Positions 1-9,065 are shown, numbered from the stretch's first letter. The stretch: 64,000 nt of DNA from Actinophytocola gossypii (GCF_025165815.1 NZ_JAFFZE010000012.1:434001-498000); one strand, 5' to 3'. Notes: generated from the sequence alone by a model not told the origin. Program-made: numbers and translations.

Positions 1-152
1 GTCGACTCATGTCCCGCGAACGTCATACCGTCGTAGTCCGTCGTGACACCGGGCACGAAACCTAGGATGCCGACCAGCAGGAAGACCGCGGCCACCACCA
101 CGGCGGCCGTCCGTGCCGGGTGAGTGTTCGTCGATGCACGTGAAGAGGTCAT
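1..152 (-). CDS. DUF4383 membrane protein (5' part only)
   Basis: The gene runs off the left edge; only about the first 50 codons are present. The start ATG at 152 follows an AAGGAG ribosome site six bases upstream. The N-terminus is a short polar stretch, then a hydrophobic helix (TAAVVVAAVFLLVGILGF) and a loop with PGVTTDYDGM and the tail FAGHES, which is the usual opening of actinobacterial DUF4383 proteins (four-helix membrane proteins of unknown function). Family is recognised by pattern; function is unknown. Confidence 0.7.
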   Translation of the reverse strand, partial: MTSSRASTNTHPARTAAVVVAAVFLLVGILGFVPGVTTDYDGMTFAGHES

Positions 153-224
153 CACAATCTCCTTCGGCGGGGAATAGAACTCGAATACCCCGACCCTGTG
201 TTCGCTATTCCGGGTTGCGGGTAA

Positions 225-773
225 TCACTTCGAAAACCCACCGGACATCGACGCCATGGCGCGCGGCAGCGGCCCCACGTCCACGTGACCACCGGGACGC
301 ACGGCCGCGTGCCGCTGTCCCGGCCCACGCCCGCCACGCGCCGCCAGCACGTCGGCGACCACACCGGTGACGACGGCGTATACCGCCTTGTGCGCCAGAT
401 CCACGATCAACTCCTGCCGAGGCCACGTGGGCGGCGGAGCACCCACCCCGGTCGCGTTCTCGAGGATCTGGTCATTCGTCAACCGCACCACGGCGAACTT
501 GGCCGACGACCACAGCCCGCGCAACCCAGCATGCGCCATCACCGACCGCAGCACACCGAGCGCGATGCCCTGCCCGAAATGCATCACCCAGTTCACCGGC
601 ACCGGCTGCCGCCCCGGCCGTTCCCGCATCCCGGCCAACCGCTCCAACACCCGCGCGGGAACATGCGAGTCCGGACGCCCGGTCAGGCGCTGCTCCACCT
701 TCTCCCCCGCCGTCATCACCAGCACCCCGGCCCCACCGGCGATCAGGCCCTCCCACAACGCTCGTTTCATCAT
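225..773 (-). CDS. Hypothetical membrane-associated protein, 182 aa
   Basis: It starts MMKRALWEGLIAGGAGVLVM, a hydrophobic N-terminal helix, and has a second apolar stretch near residues 128-145 (AVYAVVTGVVADVLAA). A segment around residues 60-90 (NWVMHFGQGIALGVLRSVM) is also membrane-like. This pattern resembles small actinobacterial proteins of the DUF1440/YagU kind, but I cannot assign the family firmly. No clear ribosome site precedes the start, so it may begin a codon later. The last 40 residues are Gly/Pro/Arg-rich and may be poorly constrained. It stands alone between a DUF4383 gene and a broken ORF. Confidence 0.6.
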   Translation of the reverse strand: MMKRALWEGLIAGGAGVLVMTAGEKVEQRLTGRPDSHVPARVLERLAGMRERPGRQPVPVNWVMHFGQGIALGVLRSVMAHAGLRGLWSSAKFAVVRLTNDQILENATGVGAPPPTWPRQELIVDLAHKAVYAVVTGVVADVLAARGGRGPGQRHAAVRPGGHVDVGPLPRAMASMSGGFSK

Positions 774-874
774 GGCGGGACGTGTACCCCTCGCCCGGTT
801 CTTTACCCACGCGGCGGCCGTCGTCCGCCGAGATCAGCCGTTGCGGCGCCCGGCCAACGTGGGGAGCGGCATTC

Positions 875-1345
875 TCAAGTCAGCAGGGCCTCGCGGAGAT
901 CGGGCGGCAGGTCGACGGGTCCCGGCTGCCAGGACCGAGCGGACCGGTCGGGATGCGCGCCACGGATCGTGTCAACTCGCTGCCACGCCGCGGTGTCGTC
1001 GCCGTCCGAGGACTCCACCTCGCCCGAGCGAGGTGCGGCATACCGCGCGGTGTCGGGGAGCACCGTCGCGCGCCGCTCGCGGAACTCGTTGAGCAGGTGG
1101 CGCGTGACTTCCCGGTCACATCGAGATCGCGTCCCGGACAGTACCGGCGTCCACATCGCGTGTTGGTTCACGGCCACCACGAGATCGCTGTGGTCTTACC
1201 CGACCCGGCTCTGGCAAGCCGGTACTCCAGGTTGACGTAGAAAAGCAGTTCGCCGAGCAACTGCTGCATGGTTTCTTCGGGCGGAACCTGTACGCGAGCG
1301 CCGACCAGATCGACCGGGTCGACTCCGGCGAGGTCCGGCTCCCTG
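875..1345 (-). pseudogene. Broken unrecognised ORF downstream of the 464-aa gene
   Basis: Two protein-like stretches lie head to tail in different frames. The upstream one (about 1345-1215) reads DPVDLVGARVQVPPEET, then QQLLGELLFYVNLEYRLARAG. The second (about 1205-875) reads DLVVAVNQHAMWTPVLSG and ends DLPPDLREALLT before a stop. They look like one gene with a single frameshift near 1205-1215. It follows the 464-aa gene at 1355 directly and would have been its operon partner. I recognise no family; a sequencing error at the shift would restore one protein of roughly 150 residues. Confidence 0.4.
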
Positions 1346-1354
1346 GCTCGATGG

Positions 1355-2749
1355 TCACCGCACGCTTGTGTAGTGGACGGCGGCGTGGTCCTGGGAGTGC
1401 AGCCGGTCGTGCACCCAGTCCCACGGCGCCGCGCCCGCTCGCGCCGGTGCCGGAGGCAGAGCGGCCGCGGCACGATGGAAGCGGCCGTTGCTGGCGAAGT
1501 CCTGCGGGTAGGCGCGTGTGTCCACTCCGCAGTAGGCGCCGCGACGGCGAGCGCGCGCGAGCACACCGTCCCAGTCCTCGATCCCCGCTCTGCCGATGGA
1601 GCAGGTGCCGTGCGAGAACAGGCCGAGGTGGATCTCGTCGTACGGTTCGGCGTCCCGCAGATACCGGTCGAGGGTGTCGCGGGCGGCGCAGGTCCCGAAC
1701 AGGGTCCAGTACGGCACCAGCCCGTTGACGAGCGGGATGTGGACGTCGATGACGGCGAAGCTACTGCCGAGGAGCCGGTTCGCGGGCACGCCCTGCTCAG
1801 CGAACCAGGACCGGTACAGTTCGGCCACCGGCCCGCTGAGCGCGTCGGCGCGGGGAAAGGCCAGCCGGTCGAGCCGCCAGCCCTCGGCCCCGCACAGGTC
1901 CTCCAGATCCGGCAGCAGCGCCGGGTCGAAGCCCCACTCCGCCTCCGGGCTGTCCCCGTCCGCGAGCGGGGCGTCCCAGGCGCGGCGTCGCGCGCCCTGT
2001 TCGTCGAGGAAGGCGGCGACCCGTTGGCCGCCTTTCGCGTACTCCTCCGGGGTGGCGTCCCCGACGGCGCCGTGCTGGAAGACCTGCCGCGGTCCCAATG
2101 TCGTGGTTGGCCACCGCTCGGTGCAGTCGACCACCACGACCGTACCGCCGGGGGCCAGGTGCTCGCGGAGGAACACCCGGTAGGCGTCAGGCAGTTGCCG
2201 GTACTTGTACCGGAAGTAGCCCATGCGGCGGATCATCAGCCGGTCCTGGTTGGCGTCGTGCATGTGGTGTAGCGCCGCTCCGGGGTTGGCGTCGGTGAAG
2301 GCGCCGCGGGCGTCGGCGAGTTCGGCCACCGCGGCGCGCGGGTCGTCGGGATCGAGGCGGTGGTGGCGTACGGGCACGAGGAAGGTCTGCGGCAGCCAGG
2401 GAATCCCGGCCAACGCGGCGAGGTGCGCGACCGCGCCCGACGAGGAGCCGATGAGCACGGCGGGGTACCGCCCGCGTGGGTACTGCGAGCAGGCCCACTC
2501 CGCGATCGCGTCGGTGTCCACCGTCCCCGCCCGTCGCGGCTGGATCGCCTCCGACCAGCCCGACCAGACGTACAGCGACTCGCGGACGGAACGGGGCATG
2601 CGGTTCACGACCGGCAGCAGGTGGCTCACGGCGCGGGCGGCTGGTCCGAGCCCGAGCGCCGGGCTGTTCTTCCCGTGGAGGTGCTGGGCGAGGACTCGGT
2701 GGAAGGTGGACGCGGAGTCGAACGACGCGACGGCACGCTTGGGCCTCAC
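1355..2749 (-). CDS. Conserved-looking hypothetical protein, 464 aa
   Basis: The start is taken as the GTG at 2749 because it overlaps the stop of the upstream hydrolase by four bases (GTGA), typical of translational coupling. The protein is soluble. Landmarks are IGSSSGAVAHLAALAGIPWL near residue 100, which could be a nucleophile-elbow-like turn, an Asp/Glu-rich middle, and a Tyr/Trp-rich segment near residue 355 (GLVPYWTLFGTC). I do not recognise the family. Its pairing with an alpha/beta hydrolase suggests they act together on a small molecule; that is inference. Confidence is for a real gene, not a function. Confidence 0.7.
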   Translation of the reverse strand: MRPKRAVASFDSASTFHRVLAQHLHGKNSPALGLGPAARAVSHLLPVVNRMPRSVRESLYVWSGWSEAIQPRRAGTVDTDAIAEWACSQYPRGRYPAVLIGSSSGAVAHLAALAGIPWLPQTFLVPVRHHRLDPDDPRAAVAELADARGAFTDANPGAALHHMHDANQDRLMIRRMGYFRYKYRQLPDAYRVFLREHLAPGGTVVVVDCTERWPTTTLGPRQVFQHGAVGDATPEEYAKGGQRVAAFLDEQGARRRAWDAPLADGDSPEAEWGFDPALLPDLEDLCGAEGWRLDRLAFPRADALSGPVAELYRSWFAEQGVPANRLLGSSFAVIDVHIPLVNGLVPYWTLFGTCAARDTLDRYLRDAEPYDEIHLGLFSHGTCSIGRAGIEDWDGVLARARRRGAYCGVDTRAYPQDFASNGRFHRAAAALPPAPARAGAAPWDWVHDRLHSQDHAAVHYTSVR

Positions 2750-3543
2750 GACGCGGCCTTCCTCGCTGCGGCCGCCAGTTCGCGCAGCGGCTCCGACCAC
2801 ACCGCGGGGTCCCGCCACAGGAACGTGTGCGGGCCTGGCACGGTGACCAACCTGCCGTCCTCAACCAGGTCAGTGAGCTGCCGCGCCCACCGTTCGGTGC
2901 ACATAGCGTCCTCGCGGCCGCGCAGCACGAGCAGCGGCACGCGAATGCGGGGCACCGTGTCCTCGAGGTGGTCCCGCAGGTGCGCGCGGAGCAGGTGCAC
3001 GAGCTGCCGCACACCTGCGCGCCGCCACTCCGGCCGGTGACTCTCGCCAAGCCCCGGCATCGGATAGGCCGAGTCCCGCCGCCAGTAGTACAGCGCGCGC
3101 GGCACCGACCTCGCCTTCGGATCAACGGTCGGGCTGGCCAGCACCGTCGCGGCGACGAGGTCCGGCCGGGCGGCCGCCACATGCGCGGCGACCTGCGTGC
3201 CGCTGGAGTGCCCCGCCATGATCACCGGCGGCAGATCCACAGCGTCCAGCCAGTCGCACACCGCCTCGGCGAACCGCGGCACGTCCAGGCGGTGCGGCGG
3301 ATCACCGCTGCCGGCCAACCCGGGCAGGTCCACCAAGTAGGCCTGGGTCCAGTCGAGCGCGGCCTGGGCAGGCGTCAGATAGTTCGACACGGCCATGCCC
3401 ATCACCGTCACCACCGGCGGCGCGGCACTCGACGACCCGAACACCCGGCCACGGACGCGGCCGTGGCGCGTGTCGGCGAACCGGACGACGTACTCGTCAG
3501 GCAGGGACGGTGGCATGCTCGGCTTCCCCGGCGAGTCGACCAT
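2746..3543 (-). CDS. Alpha/beta hydrolase
   Basis: A 265-aa alpha/beta-hydrolase fold protein. The nucleophile elbow is GHSSG (near residue 115), the acid is probably Asp in REDAMC (near 213), and the histidine lies in PGPHTFLW (near 239), so a full Ser-Asp-His triad is visible. The oxyanion region precedes it (MGMAVSNYL). Length is normal for the family, and substrate cannot be read from sequence. It is the first gene of a minus-strand pair whose second member starts within its stop codon. It is divergent from the epoxide hydrolase gene, about 100 bp away, so the two may share a regulatory region. Confidence 0.85.
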   Translation of the reverse strand: MVDSPGKPSMPPSLPDEYVVRFADTRHGRVRGRVFGSSSAAPPVVTVMGMAVSNYLTPAQAALDWTQAYLVDLPGLAGSGDPPHRLDVPRFAEAVCDWLDAVDLPPVIMAGHSSGTQVAAHVAAARPDLVAATVLASPTVDPKARSVPRALYYWRRDSAYPMPGLGESHRPEWRRAGVRQLVHLLRAHLRDHLEDTVPRIRVPLLVLRGREDAMCTERWARQLTDLVEDGRLVTVPGPHTFLWRDPAVWSEPLRELAAAARKAAS

Positions 3544-3646
3544 GGTCTCGAATGCCCCACCAGTCGCGCCCGAAACGTTCGAAACGGCTACCTCGTTCGG
3601 TCGCGGGAGGAGTTTGAGCGATCAGCTGCCGGGCCAACCGCAAACC

Positions 3647-4876
3647 ATGGCCGATCCGATCCCGTTCACCGTGGCGGTGTCACCGGACGTCCTCGCGGAC
3701 CTCGACCGGCGCCTCCACGCGACGAGGTGGCCGCCGGGGGCGCAACCCCGCTGGGACGCCGGGGTGGACCAGGGTTACCTGCGCGCTCTGGTCGAGCGAT
3801 GGCGGAACGGGTTCGACTGGACATCCCAGGTGAACGTCCTCAACCGCCATCCCCAGTACCTGGCCGAGATCGACGGGCACGTCGTGCACTTCCTGCACGT
3901 CCGGGGTCGCGGGCAGAAGCCGTTCCCGCTGCTACTCACCCACGGCTGGCCCAGCACGTGCTGGGAGTTCCTCCCACTCGTCGAGCACCTGTCGGCGATG
4001 ACCTTCGACCTGGTGATCCCGTCCTTGCCCGGTTTCGCGTTCTCCCCTCCCGTCCCGCACGCCGCCGCGATCCCGGGAATCTGGCACCGCCTGATGACCG
4101 ACGTGCTCGGCTACCCACGCTACGGCGCACACGGCGGGGACATCGGCGCCATGGTCACCAACCGGCTCGCCCTCGACCACCCCGACAACGTCGCCGGCAT
4201 CCACGTCACCATGCCCGCCGAGCCGACCATCGATCCCGCGACCCTGACCTGCGAAGAACACGAGTTCCTCGCACAGCGCCGGATGAGCCACGAAACGGAC
4301 AGCGCCTACGCCCACGCCCAACGCACCCGCCCGGACACGCTGGCCGCCGCGCTCAACGACTCCCCCGCCGGCCTCGCCGCGTGGATCATCGACAAGTGGC
4401 GCGACTGGAGCGCCCGCGACGGCGACCTCGCCACCCGGTTCAGCATGGACGACCTGCTTACCACGATCACGCTCTACTGGGTGACCGGCACCATCGGCAC
4501 CTCGTTCGCCGTCTACCGCGACTGGGCACTGGGCAGCAGCGGACGACCCGAGGCATGGGCGAACCGCGACGACATATCGCCCGGCGTGGACAGCAAACCG
4601 CTCCCACCCGGACAACGCATCACCACACCCGCCGCCGTGGCGCTGTTCGACCACCCGGCGCCTCCGGCCTGGGCACGGCGCGCCTACGCCGACCTCCGCA
4701 CCTGTGCCCGCATGCCGCGCGGCGGGCACTTCCCCGCCCTCACCGAACCCGCGCTCCTCGCGGGCGACATCCGCGACTTCTTCTCACACGGATGCCAACG
4801 GGCCGGTTGGCGACGGCGAGTCCGGCTACCCGGTGGGCTCGACCTGAGGGGCGCCGTGAGAGGTGGTGGGGTGTGA
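3647..4876 (+). CDS. Epoxide hydrolase family protein (EHN domain)
   Basis: The opening MADPIPFTVAVSPDVLADL is the typical start of epoxide-hydrolase N-terminal (EHN) domain proteins, followed by LTHGWPSTCWEFLPLV (oxyanion loop) and GAHGGDIGAMVTNRLA, where the nucleophile Asp sits in GGDIG near residue 163. The closing histidine is in RGGHFPALTEP near residue 365. Family members hydrate epoxides to diols. The ATG at 3647 matches family starts; an in-frame TTG at 3614 sits closer to a GGAGG motif and is the alternative. The C-terminal tail is about 30 residues longer than usual, reading through low-complexity sequence into the overlapping start of the next gene. Confidence 0.85.
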   Translation: MADPIPFTVAVSPDVLADLDRRLHATRWPPGAQPRWDAGVDQGYLRALVERWRNGFDWTSQVNVLNRHPQYLAEIDGHVVHFLHVRGRGQKPFPLLLTHGWPSTCWEFLPLVEHLSAMTFDLVIPSLPGFAFSPPVPHAAAIPGIWHRLMTDVLGYPRYGAHGGDIGAMVTNRLALDHPDNVAGIHVTMPAEPTIDPATLTCEEHEFLAQRRMSHETDSAYAHAQRTRPDTLAAALNDSPAGLAAWIIDKWRDWSARDGDLATRFSMDDLLTTITLYWVTGTIGTSFAVYRDWALGSSGRPEAWANRDDISPGVDSKPLPPGQRITTPAAVALFDHPAPPAWARRAYADLRTCARMPRGGHFPALTEPALLAGDIRDFFSHGCQRAGWRRRVRLPGGLDLRGAVRGGGV

Positions 4877-6156
4877 GCTACCGGGACGATGTCCTCGCGT
4901 TGTCGCGACCGCTGGCGGACGCCGGTGATCTCGACGCGCTGCTGGACCGGGTGGGTGAGGCACGGGTGGTGATGCTGGGTGAGGCCAGCCACGGCACGCA
5001 CGAGTTCTACCACTGGCGGGCTCGGCTCACCCAACGGCTGATCGCCGAGAAGGGGTTCTCGTTCGTCGCGGTCGAGGGTGACTGGCCCGACTGCGACCGG
5101 ATCGACCGCGCGGTGCGCTGCCTGCCGGACGCGCCCGACGACCCCAGCGCGGCTTTGGCCGCGTTCGAGCGGTGGCCGACGTGGATGTGGGCCAACGAGG
5201 AAGTCCTCGACTTCTGCCGCTGGCTGCGCGCCCACAACCTGCGGCACGACCCGGCCGAGAGAGTGGGGTTCCACGGCCTGGACGTGTACTCACTGTGGGA
5301 GTCGCTGCGGGAGATCCTCACCTACCTGCGCGAGCACGACCCCAAACAGATACCGGTCGCGCTGGCCGCCTACCGCTGCTTCGAACCATACGGCGAGGAC
5401 GCCCAGCGCTACGCGGCCGCGACCCGCTTCGCGTCAGAGAGCTGCGAGAACGAGGTCGTGGACCTGCTCGTGCGGCTGCGGGAACGGGCCGCGGCCGACG
5501 GTTCCGGCCGCTTTGAGGCCTGGCAGAACGCCGAGATCGTCGCCGGTGCCGAACACTACTACCGCGCGATGATCGGCGGCGGGCGCCAGTCGTGGAACGT
5601 CCGCGACCAGCACATGGACGACACCCTCGACCGGCTCCTCACCCACTACGGCCCGGCCGCCAAGGTCGTGGTGTGGGCACACAACACCCATGTGGGCGAC
5701 GCCCGCGCCACCGACATGGCCGCCGCGGGCGAGATCAACCTCGGCCAGCTCGCCCGGGAACGCCTCGGGACCGACCAGGTGGTGCTGGTCGGCTTCGGCA
5801 CCCACCGCGGCACCGTCATCGCCGGCGACGCCTGGGGCGCGCCGATGCGCGAGATACCCGTCCCGCCCGCACGGTCCGGCTCGGTCGAGGACGCCCTGCA
5901 CCGCGGCGCACCACCCGCGGCCGTGCTCACCTTCCCCAGCGGCGAACGCATCGACCTGCTCACCGACCAACTGGCCCACCGCGCCATCGGCGTCGTCTAC
6001 CATCCCCAACGCGAACACTGGGGCAACTACGTGCCCACCGTCCTCGGCGCACGCTACGACGCCTTCCTCTGGCTGGACGAGACCACCGCCCTGCGACCGC
6101 TACCCACCCGCCAGGTCGACGCGCTCGAACCCGAGACCTACCCGACCGGCCGCTGA
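4873..6156 (+). CDS. Erythromycin esterase family protein
   Basis: A 427-aa protein beginning with GTG inside the stop of the epoxide hydrolase gene (overlap of four bases, GTGTGA). Family landmarks are present in order: LGEASHGTHEFYHWRARL near residue 35, VEGDWPDCDRI near 64, and WAHNTHVGD near 265. These histidine and glutamate motifs form the putative active site of the erythromycin-esterase/EreA-like superfamily. Many chromosomal members have no proven macrolide activity, so resistance should not be assumed. In mycobacteria the same domain is fused to a phosphoribosyltransferase (Rv2030c type); a scrap resembling that partner lies just downstream. Confidence 0.88.
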   Translation: MSYRDDVLALSRPLADAGDLDALLDRVGEARVVMLGEASHGTHEFYHWRARLTQRLIAEKGFSFVAVEGDWPDCDRIDRAVRCLPDAPDDPSAALAAFERWPTWMWANEEVLDFCRWLRAHNLRHDPAERVGFHGLDVYSLWESLREILTYLREHDPKQIPVALAAYRCFEPYGEDAQRYAAATRFASESCENEVVDLLVRLRERAAADGSGRFEAWQNAEIVAGAEHYYRAMIGGGRQSWNVRDQHMDDTLDRLLTHYGPAAKVVVWAHNTHVGDARATDMAAAGEINLGQLARERLGTDQVVLVGFGTHRGTVIAGDAWGAPMREIPVPPARSGSVEDALHRGAPPAAVLTFPSGERIDLLTDQLAHRAIGVVYHPQREHWGNYVPTVLGARYDAFLWLDETTALRPLPTRQVDALEPETYPTGR

Positions 6157-6172
6157 GAGGACCACAGCCGTG

Positions 6173-6330
6173 ATGTCCAGGTTCATCGGTGCTGGCACTG
6201 CCCCCGTGGCGGGTGCGGTCGCTGCGGAGATCGCCGCCGCCACCGGCGGAGAGCTGGACATCGTCGTCGCCAGCGAGATCGGGTGGCCAGGCTCGGCAGG
6301 CTGTCCCGCCTACCGCTCGCTGGCAGCGAT
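6173..6330 (+). pseudogene. Possible phosphoribosyltransferase remnant
   Basis: After an ATG at 6173 the frame reads GAGTAPVAGAVAAEIAAATG and then LDIVVASEIGWPG, which parallels the phosphoribosyltransferase pattern of a GG-V-PVAAEVA helix followed by LDVLVVRKIG-PG. It then dissolves into Pro/Arg-rich sequence with no recognisable continuation up to 6600. It lies 17 bp after the erythromycin-esterase gene, whose relatives are fused to this domain. The match is short and the call is tentative. Confidence 0.3.
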
Positions 6331-6626
6331 GCCTGCGACGCCGCCAAGGCCCCGCCCTCGCCTGATCGAACCGATCCGCCTGGTCGCCGACCTGCTCCGG
6401 GGCACTCGAAGGGGCTGCGCGTCCACGACGACGGCGTCGATGACTCAGTCCGCTCTTTCCGCTTCGCCGAGACGATTGCGAACTGCCGCGCCCCCAGCGG
6501 CGAGCACCAGCACGTCGTCCCCTCGCTCTTGCGAACACAGGGCATCGACGCCGACCGATCGTCGACGACGTCAGCGGACGCGCCACCCAGCGCGGCCCTG
6601 CCGCGCGGAGACGATCCGCTGAGGCC

Positions 6627-7781
6627 TCATCGCGGACCGCCGTCTGGTTTCTCGGTGGTACGCAGCGCCGGCCGGGCCAGGCAGGCGCTGGTGAGTGCCA
6701 CGGCGACCAGTACGGTCAGTGCGGTGGACAGGCTTGTCGTCGTGGCGACGGCGCCTACGACGGGTGGACCGGTGAACGAGCCGAGGTAGCCGACGGTGCT
6801 GACCGCCGCGATCGCGGCGGCGGGTGGGCGTTGGGTCGCCGCGGCGGACGCGCCGAGGACGGCGGGGGCGATGGTGGCCAGCCCGAGGCCGAACACACCC
6901 CACCCGGCGAGGCTCCCCGCGGGGTTCGGTGCGCTGATCGCCAGCGCGCAGCCCGCGGCAGTGGTGAGCCCCGCCACGAGCACGGTGTGTTCCCGCCCCA
7001 GCCGGGCGATCACGCGGTCGCCGCCCAGGCGCCCGATTGTCAGCGCCACCGCGAAGACGGTGAACGCCGCCGCCGCGGTGGCCGGTGTGGCGTCGTAGGC
7101 GGTGCGCACGTGCAGGGCGCTCCAGCTGCTCGCCGCGCCGTCGAGCAGGAACGCGCAGAACGCGAGCAGGCCGAGGAGCAGCAGTCGCCGGTCGGGCCGG
7201 GCGAACGCGGTACCGCGACCACCTGTCCGCTCCGCGACGAACCACGTCGGCACGACCACCCCGAGCACCGTGCCGACCACCGCGACGACGGCGAAGTGGG
7301 TGCCGACGGACACCCCGCCTGCGGCGGCGACCGTGCCCGTCAGACCACCTGTGAGCAGGCCGGCGCTGTGCCCGGCGTGGAGGCTCGACAACACCGGTCT
7401 GCCGTAGCGCCGCTCCAGCTCCAGTCCCTGCACGTTCACGGCCACGTCCACGACGCTGTTGGCGGCCGCGGTCACGGCGAGTGCGCCGGCGAGCAGCGGC
7501 AGGTTCTGCGCGACGGCGGCGGCAAGCAGCGCACCCGGGTACACGGCGAGGCCGATCCGAGTGGCACCGGCGCTGCCGAGGCGGGAGACCATCAGCCCGC
7601 CCAGCGGCAGCCCGCTCACCGCACCCAGCTCGAGCCCCGTGACCGCGAGGCCGACCTCCGCAGTTGACAACCCTAGCCGCTCCTGGACGGCCGGCAGCCG
7701 GGTCGCCCAGCCGGCCATGACAGCGCCGGTGAGCAGGAAGACGACGGTGGTGGCCGCACGGGCGCGACGGGGCAGGGACAC
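6627..7781 (-). CDS. MFS transporter
   Basis: A 384-aa polytopic membrane protein with about twelve hydrophobic segments and no soluble domain. The opening VVFLLTGAVMAGWATRLPAV and the loop GLPLGGLMVSRLGSAG between helices 2 and 3 match major-facilitator exporters of the YbjJ type. The family usually exports small molecules by proton antiport; the substrate is unknown. The gene is divergent from a LysR regulator (70 bp between starts), and an inverted repeat between them is a likely operator, so its expression is probably controlled by that regulator. Confidence 0.85.
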   Translation of the reverse strand: MSLPRRARAATTVVFLLTGAVMAGWATRLPAVQERLGLSTAEVGLAVTGLELGAVSGLPLGGLMVSRLGSAGATRIGLAVYPGALLAAAVAQNLPLLAGALAVTAAANSVVDVAVNVQGLELERRYGRPVLSSLHAGHSAGLLTGGLTGTVAAAGGVSVGTHFAVVAVVGTVLGVVVPTWFVAERTGGRGTAFARPDRRLLLLGLLAFCAFLLDGAASSWSALHVRTAYDATPATAAAAFTVFAVALTIGRLGGDRVIARLGREHTVLVAGLTTAAGCALAISAPNPAGSLAGWGVFGLGLATIAPAVLGASAAATQRPPAAAIAAVSTVGYLGSFTGPPVVGAVATTTSLSTALTVLVAVALTSACLARPALRTTEKPDGGPR

Positions 7782-7804
7782 GCCGTCCGGCTACCGCCTA
7801 CCAT

Positions 7805-7826
7805 CTATGCCAAATCATTGGGATAG
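7805..7826. promoter_or_regulatory. LysR-type operator palindrome
   Basis: An inverted repeat with arms CTATnCCAA and TTGGnATAG separated by four bases lies between the divergent MFS and LysR starts. It contains the T-N11-A arrangement typical of LysR-regulator sites. It begins 24 bp from the MFS start and ends 25 bp before the LysR ATG, well placed for autoregulation and control of the transporter. Binding is inferred. Confidence 0.6.
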
Positions 7827-7851
7827 CGCATCGACGGCCGAAGGTTTTGTC

Positions 7852-8784
7852 ATGCTTGACGTCGACAAGCTCGCCACGCTCCGCGCCGTCATCACGCACG
7901 GCTCGTTCACGGCGGCGGCGCAGGCATTGCTCCTCACCCAGCCGGCGGTGTCCCGCCAGGTCGCGCTGCTCGAACGGCAGGCCGGCACCCAACTCGTGCA
8001 CCGCTCCCGCGCGGGGGTCCGTCCCACCGAGGCGGGACGACTGCTGGCCGAGCACACCGACGCCGTGCTCGGACGGCTCGCGCTCGCCGAGGCGCAGCTG
8101 GCAGAACTCGCCGGGCTGCGCAGGGGCCACGTCCGGCTCGGGTCGTTCCTCACCGCGCTCGTGCATCTGTCCGCGGAGGTGGCGACGCTGCTGGAAGCGC
8201 GGCACCCCGAGCTGTTCCGCACCGAGCACGCGGTGATCCGCGACGAGCTGGTGGACCGCGGCGCCGCGTTCTCGCGGCTAGCCGCGGGTGAGCTGGACGT
8301 CGCCATCGTGTTCGAGCACGAGTTCGAACCGGCCCCGCCACCGGAGGACATCGAGGTCGTCGACCTGTTCACCGATCCGCCGCGGCTACTGCTTCCCGCC
8401 GCCCATGCACTGGCCGACACCCCGACGATCGCGCTGCGCGACCTCGCCCACGACACCTGGGTCCGCGCGCACCACGGCTCCGCAGCGCGGCTCGTCGACC
8501 ACGTCCTCCACACCGCGGACCTGCGGCCACCGATCATGCTGGCCGGACACGGGGACGAGCCCGTCGAGACACAGGCGTTCATCGCCGCGGGTCGCGGCGT
8601 CACCATCGCCCACGACCTGAACGTGCTTATCCACCCGCGACAGATCGTCGCCGTCGCCGTCGCCGACCACGTGCCGACGCGACGGGTCCAGGCCGCCGTC
8701 CTGCGCGACCAGCACGCACCACTACCCCGCGCCGTGCTGGCCGTCCTCGAGGAACTGGGCGCCCGGCGAGCGCGGGCGGGCTGA
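7852..8784 (+). CDS. LysR family transcriptional regulator
   Basis: 310 aa. The N-terminal winged helix-turn-helix is clear: LATLRAVITHGSFTAAAQAL, then LTQPAVSRQVALLERQAG and the wing residues RAGVRPTEAGRLL. The effector-binding periplasmic-binding-like domain follows from about residue 95 to the end. The ATG at 7852 was chosen because it gives the standard LysR start and follows a GAAGG seven bases upstream. The divergent MFS gene is the obvious target. The inducer is unknown. Confidence 0.88.
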   Translation: MLDVDKLATLRAVITHGSFTAAAQALLLTQPAVSRQVALLERQAGTQLVHRSRAGVRPTEAGRLLAEHTDAVLGRLALAEAQLAELAGLRRGHVRLGSFLTALVHLSAEVATLLEARHPELFRTEHAVIRDELVDRGAAFSRLAAGELDVAIVFEHEFEPAPPPEDIEVVDLFTDPPRLLLPAAHALADTPTIALRDLAHDTWVRAHHGSAARLVDHVLHTADLRPPIMLAGHGDEPVETQAFIAAGRGVTIAHDLNVLIHPRQIVAVAVADHVPTRRVQAAVLRDQHAPLPRAVLAVLEELGARRARAG

Positions 8785-8794
8785 GGACCAGGCC

Positions 8795-8909
8795 CCCGCC
8801 CTTTCAGAAGCTCGTCGGCGCTGATGTCGGCCAGAGCGGAGTGCGGATCGCGTTCGATCGCGGCGTCGCCGATGGAGAGCACACCCACCGGCCGGTCGAA
8901 CACCACCAC
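8795..8909 (-). pseudogene. CBS-domain protein C-terminal fragment
   Basis: On the minus strand the sequence reads FDRPVGVLSIGDAAIERD followed by PHSALADISADE, matching the end of actinobacterial CBS-domain proteins (VVSLGDLAIERDP, then LADIS). Nothing of the rest of the gene is present. It abuts a transposase-like fragment on the same strand at about 8905, suggesting the gene was cut by an insertion and then deleted. Confidence 0.45.
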
Positions 8910-9050
8910 ACCGTTTCAGCAGACCACGCACCGTCGAAGGATGACGACGCATCTCTCGGGCCAGCACCTTCACCGCCTGCCCCGACCGGCACCGCCGCCA
9001 CACCTCATCCACCTCCACCGGCGACAACGCAATCCTCACCACAACCACCA
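8895..9050 (-). mobile_element. IS30-like transposase N-terminal remnant
   Basis: The minus strand reads SPVEVDEVWRRCRSGQAVKV, then LAREMRRHPSTVRGLLKRCG and GVRP, resembling the helix-turn-helix start of actinobacterial IS30-family transposases. Only about 50 codons survive; no DDE domain is present. It sits beside a CBS-domain fragment. The family call rests on this short helical pattern only. Confidence 0.4.
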
Positions 9051-9065
9051 CATCCATTGAGACCG

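Noticed and set aside
2476-4872. Very long plus-strand open frame joined to the erythromycin-esterase gene
   Set aside because: Upstream of 4873 it is antisense to the hydrolase and hypothetical genes or out of frame with the epoxide hydrolase; composition is Arg/Pro-rich. Only the part from GTG 4873 is real.
4873-6156. Macrolide-resistance determinant
   Set aside because: The family match is clear, but chromosomal actinobacterial members are mostly not shown to act on macrolides; resistance cannot be claimed.
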